A stretch of 64,000 nt of DNA from Paraburkholderia nodosa DSM 21604. GTDB taxonomy: Bacteria > Pseudomonadota > Gammaproteobacteria > Burkholderiales > Burkholderiaceae. Position numbers and translations under genes: made by a program. The notes below the pieces were generated by a model that was not told the origin of the DNA, did no database searches, and saw only the letters and a list, made by a program, of their open reading frames with translations. The number at the start of each line of letters is the position of its first letter. Position 1 is the first letter of the stretch. Below, piece after piece: positions 40,846 to 48,954 of this stretch. The DNA lies in assembly GCF_000519185.1 (NCBI RefSeq), contig NZ_JAFA01000005.1, positions 124,001 through 188,000 on the forward strand, in the 5' to 3' direction.

Positions 40846-42227
40846 GATGCGCTCCTGATGGTCCATTTGCCCGTGCTGGCATCCACCGTGCCCGCAAGGC
40901 CGTTGGCCGCGAGGCGTTTTACGAGATCGGCGTCGACGTCGACGCCTGGCTTGAAGGTCACGTCCAGACGCCGGTCGTGATAGTCGAGGGCCGCGATGGC
41001 GTTCGCGGGCACCGGACCGAGCGAGCGCGCGAGGCCGTCGGAGAGCGCGAGGAAGTCGTCGGGCGAAGGCTCGCCCGCGGCCAGGCGCAACTGCTGCAAC
41101 TGGCGCGCCATCTGCCCGGCGGGATCGAGCACGACCGTCGTCTTCGGGAACGCGTTGAGCAGCAGCTCGGTCATCTGCGCGCTGATCGCGTCGCGCTGGC
41201 GCGCCATCATGAGCCACTGGATATTCGCGCCGACGACCGCCACGACGAGCGACGCCGCCACGAGCACGATCGGCACCCGCAGACGGCGCAGCGTCGCGCG
41301 GTCGAGCCGCCACGGCTGCGAGGCGAACTCGAACTGGCAGAGGTCGAAACGGCAGGCGAGCGCGCGGCGCGCGAGCGCCTCGAACGTGAGCGTCTGCGCG
41401 CCCGGCAACGTGGCGGCCAGCGACGCGCGCGCGGCGGCGCTCACGGGCTCGCCTGGCAGATTGGTGAGGACGTAGCCCGAAACCGGCGCGCCGCCCGCGA
41501 GCGCCGTGACGGTGGCGGCGACGCTCGCGGCGGGCACCGCGAAGCCCTCGGCGAGCGCGCCGCGCACGATCGCGAGTTCGAGCGCCTCTTGCGCCGTGGC
41601 GGCCGCGGGTTCGGGCGCGACGCCGGGCAGCAGCGTGGGCGCGGTCGCGACGACATGGCCGAGCACGCACGCGGTCACGGGTTCGAGCGCGGGCGTCGCG
41701 GGAGCCGCGGCGTCGGGCGCTGCGGTCGGCTCTGCGGGCTCGGCTGGTTCGGTCACCTGAACCTCTTGAACCGCTTCCACCGCCTGCGCGGCCGGCAGGC
41801 AGCGCGCCACGGGCACGGCGCGCAGATTGCGGTGCCCCGCGGCGGTGAAGCCTTCCAGCAGAAAGCGGAACCAGCCGCGATCGATGGCCGCCACCACCTG
41901 GCGGCCGTCGGCCAGGCGCTTGGGATCGAGCGCCAGATGGCAGGTCTGCGCGTCCTGGATCAGATGATCCTCGACCACGTTCGGCAGCGCCTGACGCAGC
42001 CGCGGCCCCTTGAGCGGCGGCACGGTGGCGGCGAGCGTGAGCAGGTCGCGCGCGGCGATCATCAGGATGGTGGCCGAGGCCTTCGGCAGCAGCCCGAGCG
42101 CCGAACGGCCCGCGCGCTGCGTGTTGCCCGTCTTGTCGAGCAGCACGAACGGCAGCTCCGGCAGCTGCCATTCCTGCGAGTGGACCGCCGGGTCGCGGGG
42201 CGGCATGAGAACGATCAGCGTGCTCAA
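40842..42227 (-). CDS. gspL: Type II secretion protein GspL
   Basis: A 461-residue inner-membrane protein with a large actin-like cytosolic domain that binds GspE. One TM is near residue 330 (VPIVLVAASLVVAVVGANIQWL), followed by a periplasmic ferredoxin-like domain. An Ala/Pro/Glu-rich insertion (around VTEPAEPAEPTAAPDAAAP) expands the cytosolic part. The start is a TTG at 42227 with GAGGT upstream, giving M-STLIVLMPPRDP; an upstream ATG would overlap gspK and lacks family similarity. Confidence 0.9.
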   Translation of the reverse strand: MSTLIVLMPPRDPAVHSQEWQLPELPFVLLDKTGNTQRAGRSALGLLPKASATILMIAARDLLTLAATVPPLKGPRLRQALPNVVEDHLIQDAQTCHLALDPKRLADGRQVVAAIDRGWFRFLLEGFTAAGHRNLRAVPVARCLPAAQAVEAVQEVQVTEPAEPAEPTAAPDAAAPATPALEPVTACVLGHVVATAPTLLPGVAPEPAAATAQEALELAIVRGALAEGFAVPAASVAATVTALAGGAPVSGYVLTNLPGEPVSAAARASLAATLPGAQTLTFEALARRALACRFDLCQFEFASQPWRLDRATLRRLRVPIVLVAASLVVAVVGANIQWLMMARQRDAISAQMTELLLNAFPKTTVVLDPAGQMARQLQQLRLAAGEPSPDDFLALSDGLARSLGPVPANAIAALDYHDRRLDVTFKPGVDVDADLVKRLAANGLAGTVDASTGKWTIRSAS

Positions 42228-42261
42228 ACGCACCTCTTTTCGATGTTGGTCGGGGACGGAT

Positions 42262-43392
42262 TCATGGTTCGTCGCGAACGCGCACGATGCGCGTCGTATG
42301 AGTGAGCGGGTCGCGCCAGACAAGCGTCGTGCGGTCCACCTCGGCGCGCTCGTGCTGCACGCGCCCATGTACCAGAAAATAACTCGTGTTGACGTCGATC
42401 TGCGTGGTATCGATCGAGGCCTGCTTCACGCCCACGCCTTCGAGCGCGAGCTGCACGTCGCTCACATTGCGGAAAAACACGCTCTGGCGACGCGCGACGA
42501 GCGCCTGTGCGTTCGACAGGCTCATGCCCGTCACGACGGAGGCGATCACCTCGGCGCTCGCCGTGTTCATGTTCACGGGCGTCACGGTGGGCAGGATCGT
42601 CACGAACGGGCGCAGCCGTGCGACGGCGTCGGGCGTGAAGCCGGGCACGTCGAGCAGCGAATCGACGCTCGTCATCAGGAGCGGCGCGACGCCGCTGTTG
42701 TTGTCGGAATCGGAGAGGCCGGGGTTGTCGGTGTAGTTGCCGCCGCCAGTCGTTCCGCCGCCTGCGAGCACCTCGGTTTGCGAGGTGCCGCTCGTCGTAG
42801 CGGTTTGCGTCTGGAAGCGCGTTGCCGAGTAGGCGAGGCCCGAGCGCAGATACACCGCGGTGTTCTTGGCGAGTTGCTGGTCGATGCCGAGAATCTGCAA
42901 CAGGCGCGCGAACGCTTCGATCTCGGTCAGGTTCAGCTGCAGCGAGCCCGGCGCGTTGCTCGCCACCAGATCGCGCAGATTGAAGCGCGCCTGGGCGTCT
43001 TCGATCGAACCCGAGAGCCAGGTGTCCGCGCCCTGTTGCGCGCGCGCGTCGCCGATCTGGCCGAGAAAGTCGGACAGCCGCGTTCTCGCGAGCGGCACGC
43101 CCCACGCGCCGCCAAGATACGTGATGCCCGCCGACGTATCCGCTTCGGAGCGCAGCACGAGGCGCGTCCAGTCGAGCGAGGCGCGTGCAATCCATTGCGC
43201 CTGTGCGAGCAGCCGCTGATTTTCGATGCGGCGCAACTGCACCTGCTGGCGCCACAACATGCCCGAGACGAGGATCGCCGACAGCGCCACGACGAGCAGC
43301 GCGCTGATGATGGCCGCGCCGCGCCGCGCGCGCGTAGAGCGGCTGGATCGTCGGAATCGTCTGGCGGAGGTTCGTTGTGTGCGCAACGTCAT
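42262..43392 (-). CDS. gspK: Type II secretion minor pseudopilin GspK
   Basis: A 376-residue minor pseudopilin, the largest of the class, forming the tip complex with GspI and GspJ. The prepilin site is RRG/AAIISALLVV (cleavage after Gly25). As usual for GspK, Glu at +5 is absent (Ser here). The alpha domain follows, with a Gly/Thr/Asn-rich loop around TTGGGNYTDNPGLSDSD likely involved in calcium binding. ATG overlaps the gspJ stop (ATGA). Confidence 0.93.
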   Translation of the reverse strand: MTLRTQRTSARRFRRSSRSTRARRGAAIISALLVVALSAILVSGMLWRQQVQLRRIENQRLLAQAQWIARASLDWTRLVLRSEADTSAGITYLGGAWGVPLARTRLSDFLGQIGDARAQQGADTWLSGSIEDAQARFNLRDLVASNAPGSLQLNLTEIEAFARLLQILGIDQQLAKNTAVYLRSGLAYSATRFQTQTATTSGTSQTEVLAGGGTTGGGNYTDNPGLSDSDNNSGVAPLLMTSVDSLLDVPGFTPDAVARLRPFVTILPTVTPVNMNTASAEVIASVVTGMSLSNAQALVARRQSVFFRNVSDVQLALEGVGVKQASIDTTQIDVNTSYFLVHGRVQHERAEVDRTTLVWRDPLTHTTRIVRVRDEP

Positions 43393-44072
43393 TCCCCCAC
43401 CATGAATACGCGGCTCACCGGCCGCTCGAGCGAATGCGAACTCACGCTCACCTGCACGCCCGTCACCGCGCGCGGCAGCGGCGCGTTGCCGAGCTGCGGC
43501 ACCTTGAGATCGTTGTTGTAGCCGCTCACCTGCGAGCGCACGTCCTGCATGTTCGCCGTCCAGCCCGTCTTCGGCACGTACAGGCGCGCGTTGATGACGT
43601 CCACGCCGCTCATCATCGGCAACGCGCCCCAGTTGTCGCCCTCGCCGCCGCGCAGTGCGCGCCGCAACTCGCCGAGATTGGCGAGCGGGGGCGACGCATA
43701 GCGCACCACCTGGCCGCCCGACACGCGGTAACGCACCACTTGCAGGCGCGGCGCCGCGCCCGGCGGCACCGCGAATGCGCGCACGATCTGCAGCGCACCG
43801 CCGTCGAGCGAGATGGCGACGCCGCCCGCTTCGTCATCGGAGGCCGCTTCGCGCAAGTCGATGCGCATCTGGTCGAACATCTGCGCGAACACGCGTTCCT
43901 CTGCCATCGAGCGCGTGATGGTTTCGCGCCCACGCATGATCTCGTCGAGGCCGCGCCACGAGAGGATCGCCACCACCGCCATGATGGCGATCGCCACGAG
44001 CAGCTCGATCAGCGTGAAGCCGCGCGCTGACGGGGCGCCGCGCGCGCGGTCACAACGAGCGGTTCGTTTCAT
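43389..44072 (-). CDS. gspJ: Type II secretion minor pseudopilin GspJ
   Basis: A 227-residue minor pseudopilin. The prepilin peptidase site is RG/FTLIELLVAIAI (cleavage after Gly18, Glu at +5), followed by a hydrophobic helix. The beta-rich periplasmic domain contains VRYRVSGGQVVRY. It overlaps gspI by 23 nt and gspK by 4 nt, so the genes are tightly coupled. Confidence 0.94.
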   Translation of the reverse strand: MKRTARCDRARGAPSARGFTLIELLVAIAIMAVVAILSWRGLDEIMRGRETITRSMAEERVFAQMFDQMRIDLREAASDDEAGGVAISLDGGALQIVRAFAVPPGAAPRLQVVRYRVSGGQVVRYASPPLANLGELRRALRGGEGDNWGALPMMSGVDVINARLYVPKTGWTANMQDVRSQVSGYNNDLKVPQLGNAPLPRAVTGVQVSVSSHSLERPVSRVFMVGE

Positions 44073-44490
44073 TGGCGAGCACCGTGACGAGTTGCGCGAG
44101 ATTGCCGGAACGGCCGGGCGTCGTCACCGAGACCTCCACGCGCCGGAAGACGGGGTTGGGCGTCGTCGCGACTTGCTGTGTGCAGGTCAGCCGCAGATTG
44201 CCCTGCGAGCAGTCGAAGCTGCTCTCGCCAAGGTCCGGCCACGCGTGCGCGAGACGCAGTTGCGCGAGCGTGTTGTCCGCACTCCAGCCCGCGAGCAGGC
44301 GGTCGTGCAGATCGGCTTCGCTTGCGGCGAGGCTGCCCACGGCGCGCAGCGACGCAGCCAGCGCAATCGCGATGATTGCGAGCGCAACCAATACCTCGAT
44401 CATCGTGAAGCCGCGCTCACGCACCGGACGAGCCGGACGAACCACGCGAGCGCTGAGGCTGCGCTTTCCCCCACGCATCGAGAGCCGCAT
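44050..44490 (-). CDS. gspI: Type II secretion minor pseudopilin GspI
   Basis: A 146-residue minor pseudopilin. The prepilin site is RG/FTMIEVLVALAI (cleavage after Gly27, Glu at +5) with a long basic leader. The GspI pattern ASLRAVGSLAASEADLHDRLLAGWSADN is present. It lies 1 nt after gspH and overlaps gspJ. It nucleates the pseudopilus tip with GspJ and GspK. Confidence 0.93.
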   Translation of the reverse strand: MRLSMRGGKRSLSARVVRPARPVRERGFTMIEVLVALAIIAIALAASLRAVGSLAASEADLHDRLLAGWSADNTLAQLRLAHAWPDLGESSFDCSQGNLRLTCTQQVATTPNPVFRRVEVSVTTPGRSGNLAQLVTVLANETNRSL

Positions 44491-44491
44491 C

Positions 44492-45025
44492 TCAGCGCAC
44501 CTCGAAGCGGCCAGTGCCGGTGCCGACGATCGTCGCGCGGCCGGCTGCCGAGAAGAGCGTGACCTGCACCGGCACGTCCACGGCTTCGGTGCCGAAAATG
44601 AGCCGGTTGGCCTGCGTGTCGTCGCTGCCGGGGTAGGTGATCGACACGCCGGTCACGCCGCCTTCCCAGTGGCGCGGTCCGAGCAGATCGTCGCGCAGCG
44701 GACGCCAGCCGTCCTCGGTATGGACGTCGAAGCGGAACCCGCCCGCGAGCGGCTGCCATGCGATGGGCCGGGCGCGCACCTGCGCCTCGTCGCCCGCCGA
44801 TTCGAACAGCAGCGCGAGCCGCTGCGCTTCTTCGTTCAGGTCGGTGCGCGGATTGCGCGTGAGCGTGAGCGAAGCGAGCGAGATGAGAATCCCCGCGATC
44901 AGCAGCACCACGAGCATTTCGAGCAGCGTGAAGCCCGCCGCGCGCGAACGCAGGCCCGCGCGTGAGGTGCGCGCGGTGCGTGGCGATCGGCGGTCCCGGC
45001 AAGGGACGAGGTGGCTCGGTTGCAT
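44492..45025 (-). CDS. gspH: Type II secretion minor pseudopilin GspH
   Basis: A 177-residue pseudopilin. The prepilin site is AG/FTLLEMLVVLLI (cleavage after Gly31, Glu at +5). The GspH/FimT pattern AQRLALLFESAGDEAQVRARPIAW follows. The leader is long and basic. It is 21 nt downstream of gspG on the same strand. Confidence 0.93.
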   Translation of the reverse strand: MQPSHLVPCRDRRSPRTARTSRAGLRSRAAGFTLLEMLVVLLIAGILISLASLTLTRNPRTDLNEEAQRLALLFESAGDEAQVRARPIAWQPLAGGFRFDVHTEDGWRPLRDDLLGPRHWEGGVTGVSITYPGSDDTQANRLIFGTEAVDVPVQVTLFSAAGRATIVGTGTGRFEVR

Positions 45026-45046
45026 GGATGCGGCGTGGCGGACGAC

Positions 45047-45511
45047 TTACTGCCAGGACCCGATGTCGGCGTCGTTGCCTTCGCCGCCGGGTTTGCCATC
45101 GGCGCCGTAGCTGAATACGTCGATCTCACCATGCACACCCGGATTGAGATACCGATACGCGTTGCCCCATGGATCGTTCGGCAAACGCTGGAGATAGCCG
45201 CCGTCCTTCCAGTTGTTCGGCACGGGGTCGGTCGTCGGCTTTTGCACGAGTGCCTGCAGCCCCTGGTCCTGGGTCGGATAGCGGCCGTTGTCGAGGCGAT
45301 AGAGCTTCATCGCCTGCATGATCGTGCCGATGTCCTGGCGCGCGGCGACGCGGCGCGCTTCATCGGGACGGCTCATGATCTTCGGCACGATCAACGCGGC
45401 CAGAATGCCGAGAATCGCGATCACGACCATGATTTCGATGAGCGTGAAGCCGCGTTGGCGGCGCGCGCGCGTGACTTCGATTTCGGCACGGCGTTTGGCC
45501 CACATGGACAT
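45047..45511 (-). CDS. gspG: Type II secretion major pseudopilin GspG
   Basis: A 154-residue major pseudopilin forming the pseudopilus shaft. The prepilin site is RG/FTLIEIMVVIAILGILAA (cleavage after Gly21, Glu at +5). The C-terminal part shows LDNGRYPTQDQGLQALV and DPWGNAYRY, with a calcium-loop-type ending (GADGKPGGEGNDADIGSW). It is first in the leftward gspG-N series; its promoter must lie in the 211-nt gap shared with divergent gspC. Confidence 0.96.
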   Translation of the reverse strand: MSMWAKRRAEIEVTRARRQRGFTLIEIMVVIAILGILAALIVPKIMSRPDEARRVAARQDIGTIMQAMKLYRLDNGRYPTQDQGLQALVQKPTTDPVPNNWKDGGYLQRLPNDPWGNAYRYLNPGVHGEIDVFSYGADGKPGGEGNDADIGSWQ

Positions 45512-45722
45512 GAGTTCTTTCCTCCCTCGCTAGATATGGTTGCGGTGCACGCCTGTGCGCCGCGCTTCGTCCCGCCTGCAATCGACCCCGTCGCTCGCAT
45601 CGGCCGGGTCCTCGCATGCATGACGGGTCATTGTAATGTCACACGATGACGCCTTTCCGACGCCTTGCGGGCATGGCAAACGCGTACATCAAAAATTTCA
45701 TAAACCTTCGTACAATGAGCGC

Positions 45723-46136
45723 ATGAGCCCACTGCAAATCCGCCTTCTTTCCCTCGCCGCGTTTGCGGTGTTCTGCGCCACGGCCACGTGGTGGACGATC
45801 ACCCTCGCCACCAGCCGCGCGGCGCCGGTGCAGGCCGCCGCCGCCCGGGTGCCGGTTTCGCTCGACCAGGCCGGCACGCCGTTCGGCGGCAGGCTCGAGC
45901 GCAACCCCGTGCAGGACATTCACCTGTTCGGCATCCTCTCGCTCGCGCAGGGCGCAGCGGCCATCGTCAGCGTGGGCGGTGAACCGCCGCGAGCCATCTC
46001 GCTCGGCGGCCCGATCGACCAGAACTCCAAACTCTTCGAAGTGCGCCCCCGCTCGATCGTCATCGACCGCCACGGCGTGCACTCCGAAATCTTCCTGCCG
46101 CCCAACGCAGCCGGTCCCACCATCTACGTGCGCTGA
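45723..46136 (+). CDS. gspC: Type II secretion protein GspC, short form
   Basis: A 137-residue bitopic inner-membrane protein. N-terminal TM (LLSLAAFAVFCATATWWTITL) is followed by the homology region that contacts secretin GspD (HLFGILSLAQGAAAIVSVGGEPPRAISLGGPI). The C-terminal PDZ or coiled-coil module of longer GspC proteins is absent. It is transcribed rightward, opposite to all other gsp genes, between gspG and gspF. The ATG at 45723 gives the family-like N-terminus. Confidence 0.85.
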   Translation: MSPLQIRLLSLAAFAVFCATATWWTITLATSRAAPVQAAAARVPVSLDQAGTPFGGRLERNPVQDIHLFGILSLAQGAAAIVSVGGEPPRAISLGGPIDQNSKLFEVRPRSIVIDRHGVHSEIFLPPNAAGPTIYVR

Positions 46137-46181
46137 GTTCCGCGCGCCCGGCTTCCTGCGACTTCGTGCAGTTCGTACGCC

Positions 46182-47399
46182 TTACTGCACGAGGTTGTTC
46201 AGCTCGATGATCGGCAGCATCACCGCAAGCACGATCACGAGCACCACACCCCCCATCGCCAGGATCAGCAACGGTTCGAGCAGGCTCGTGAGGAACATCG
46301 TGCGCCGCTCGAGTTCGCGTGCCTCGCCTTCGGCCGCGCGGTCGAGCATGGTCGTCACGTCGCCGGTCGCCTCGCCCGAGCGGATCAGGTGCACGAGCAC
46401 GGGCGGAAACGTCTTCGTGTTGCCCAGCGCGCGAGACAGCGACGTGCCTTCGCGCACGCGCACGATGGCTTCGTCGATGTTCGTGCGCATCGCCTTGTTC
46501 GAGAGCGTTTCGCCGGCCGCCTGCAGCGCGCGCAGGATCGGCACGCCTGCCGCACTCAGAATGCCGAGCGTGCTCGCGAAGCGCACAGTGTTGTAGCCGC
46601 GCACGAGCTTGCCCGCGAGCGGCGCGGTGAGCATCCAGCGGTCGAATGCGAGGCGGGGGCCTGGCCGGCGCAAGGTGGAGCGCACGATCCACGCCACCAC
46701 GGCCACGGCGATCAGCACCGCCCACCACCACTGCCGCACGAACCCCGAGAGCGCCATCATCACGATGGTGAGCAAGGGCAGTTGCTGCTTCGTGCTCGCG
46801 AACACGTTCACCACTTGCGGCACCACGTAGCTGAGCAGGAACGTGACAATGCCGAACGCGATGATCGTGACGATCGTCGGGTACGTGAAGGCGAGCACGA
46901 TCTTCTGCTTGAGCGCGTTGCGCTGCTCGATGTAGTCGGCGAGGCGCGACAGCACGATGCCGAGCTTGCCGGTGTGCTCGCCCGCGGCCACGAGCGCACG
47001 GTAGATGTCCGGGAAATCGCGCGGATGCTGCTCGAGCGCGCTGGCGAGCGAATGGCCGCCGAGCACCTCGGCGCGAATCGCCGCCATCAGTTCGCGGATG
47101 TAGTCGCGCTCGGACTGCTCGGTGAGCACCGCAAGCGCCTCGCCGAGCGGCAGGCCCGCCACCAGCAGGCTCGCGAGCTGGCGCGTGAGGATCGCCTGCT
47201 CGCGCTGCGAGAGCTTGCGCCCGAGCGCGAGCCGCTGCTGCCTTGCGCCGCGCGTGCGGCTCGCGGCGGGTTCGACCACGAGCGGCGTGAGGCCCTGGCC
47301 GCGCAGCAGCGCGCGCGCGCCGCGTGCACTGTCCGCGTCGAGCACGCCCTTTTGCGCTTTGCCCGTGGCGTCGATGGCTTCGAAGCGAAATGCCGGCAT
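46182..47399 (-). CDS. gspF: Type II secretion inner-membrane protein GspF
   Basis: A 405-residue polytopic core of the assembly platform with two homologous cytosolic helical domains (EQAILTRQLASLLVAGLPLGEAL; FASTLGILSAAGVPILRAL) and three TM segments. It starts MPAFRFEAIDATGKAQKGV, typical of the family. It lies 58 nt after gspE. Its stop faces the end of gspC. Confidence 0.96.
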   Translation of the reverse strand: MPAFRFEAIDATGKAQKGVLDADSARGARALLRGQGLTPLVVEPAASRTRGARQQRLALGRKLSQREQAILTRQLASLLVAGLPLGEALAVLTEQSERDYIRELMAAIRAEVLGGHSLASALEQHPRDFPDIYRALVAAGEHTGKLGIVLSRLADYIEQRNALKQKIVLAFTYPTIVTIIAFGIVTFLLSYVVPQVVNVFASTKQQLPLLTIVMMALSGFVRQWWWAVLIAVAVVAWIVRSTLRRPGPRLAFDRWMLTAPLAGKLVRGYNTVRFASTLGILSAAGVPILRALQAAGETLSNKAMRTNIDEAIVRVREGTSLSRALGNTKTFPPVLVHLIRSGEATGDVTTMLDRAAEGEARELERRTMFLTSLLEPLLILAMGGVVLVIVLAVMLPIIELNNLVQ

Positions 47400-47457
47400 G
47401 TTGCTGATCGCCCTCGCTCTTATTGAGAGTCCATCTGGTGGTTCATCGTGCGGTGCA

Positions 47458-48954
47458 TCACGCGCCGCCCGTCACGCGCAGCACTTCCTCGAGCGACGTC
47501 CTGCCCGCTTCGACCCAGCGCTCGCCGTCTTCACGCAGCGTGCGCATGCCTTGTGCGCGGCCGGCCGCGAAGATCTCCGCATCGGCGGCGTTGCGGTGGA
47601 TGAGCGCACGAATCGGCTCGTCGATGAGCAACAGTTCGTACACGCCGCGCCGCCCCGCGTAACCCGAATGGCCGCAGCGTTCGCAGCCCACCGGATGCCA
47701 GCGCTTGCGGCCGTCGTCTTCCACGCGTTCTTCCTTGCATACGGGGCAGAGCTGACGCACGAGGCGCTGCGCGAGCACGCCGAGCAGGGACGATGCGAGC
47801 AGATACGGCTCGACGCCCATGTCGGTAAGACGCGTCACTGCCGAGGCGGCGTCGTTGGTATGCAGCGTGGCGAGCACGAGGTGGCCCGTGAGCGACGCCT
47901 GCACGGCGATCTGCGCGGTTTCGAGGTCGCGGATTTCACCGATCATGATGATGTCCGGATCCTGACGCAGGATTGAGCGCAAGGCGCGGGCAAACGTCAT
48001 GCCGATGCGCTCGTTCACCTGCGTTTGCCCGATGCCCGAGAGGTCGTACTCGATCGGGTCTTCCACGGTCATGATGTTGGTCGTGGCCGTTTCGAGCCGC
48101 GACATCGACGCATAGAGCGTGGTCGTCTTGCCCGAGCCCGTCGGGCCGGTCACGAGCACGATGCCGTGCGGCTTCGCGATCAGCTGGTCGAACTTGCCGA
48201 GCGTGTCGCCGGCCATGCCGAGCGCTTCGAGGTTCAGGCGTTGCGCGTCTTTTTCCAGCAGGCGCAGCACCGCGCGCTCGCCGTGGCCCGTGGGCAGCGT
48301 GGAAACGCGCACGTCAACCGGACGCCCGCCCACGCGCAGCGTGATGCGGCCGTCCTGCGGCAGGCGTTTCTCGGCGATGTCGAGCTGCGCCATGATCTTG
48401 ATACGCGAGATCAGCGCGCCGTGCAGCGCCTTCTTCGGGCGCACGACGTCGCGCAGCGTGCCGTCCACGCGAAAGCGCACGACCGAGGCATTCTCGAACG
48501 GCTCGATATGAATGTCCGATGCCTGCTCGCGCGCGGCCTGCGTGAGGAGCGCGTTGATCATGCGGATGATCGGCGCGTCGTCTTCGGACTCCAGCAGGTC
48601 TTCCACTTCGGGAATGTCCTGCATGAGGCGCGAGAGATCGACTTCGCCTTCCACTTCGCCCACCACCTGCGCGGCGCTGCCGTCCTGACGCGCGTACGCC
48701 TGGTTGATGGCCTGCGTGAGCTCGTCGGCCGGCACGCGCACGAGCGCGAACGCGCCGAAGTTGCGCGCGACCTCGGCGATGGCAGCCTGCGAGGTGCGCT
48801 CGCTGATCCACACTTCGAGGCCTTCGGCGCGCTGCTGGGCGACCAGAATCTGGCCGCTGCGCGCAAAGCCGTACGGCACGAGCCGAGCGGCCAGCGGCGA
48901 GGGCGGCTCGCGGTCCGCACCGTCAGTCGCCGCAGGCGCGTGCGGCGTGCTCAC
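47458..48954 (-). CDS. gspE: Type II secretion ATPase GspE
   Basis: A 498-residue cytosolic hexameric ATPase that powers pseudopilus assembly. The N1/N2 domains bind GspL. The ATPase core has Walker A GPTGSGKTT, the Asp box IEYDLSGIGQTQVN, Walker B IIMIGEIRD and the His box LVLATLHTNDA. A four-cysteine zinc motif follows (CPVC and CERC). A GTG start at 48954 overlaps the gspD stop (GTGA), indicating coupling. Confidence 0.95.
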   Translation of the reverse strand: MSTPHAPAATDGADREPPSPLAARLVPYGFARSGQILVAQQRAEGLEVWISERTSQAAIAEVARNFGAFALVRVPADELTQAINQAYARQDGSAAQVVGEVEGEVDLSRLMQDIPEVEDLLESEDDAPIIRMINALLTQAAREQASDIHIEPFENASVVRFRVDGTLRDVVRPKKALHGALISRIKIMAQLDIAEKRLPQDGRITLRVGGRPVDVRVSTLPTGHGERAVLRLLEKDAQRLNLEALGMAGDTLGKFDQLIAKPHGIVLVTGPTGSGKTTTLYASMSRLETATTNIMTVEDPIEYDLSGIGQTQVNERIGMTFARALRSILRQDPDIIMIGEIRDLETAQIAVQASLTGHLVLATLHTNDAASAVTRLTDMGVEPYLLASSLLGVLAQRLVRQLCPVCKEERVEDDGRKRWHPVGCERCGHSGYAGRRGVYELLLIDEPIRALIHRNAADAEIFAAGRAQGMRTLREDGERWVEAGRTSLEEVLRVTGGA

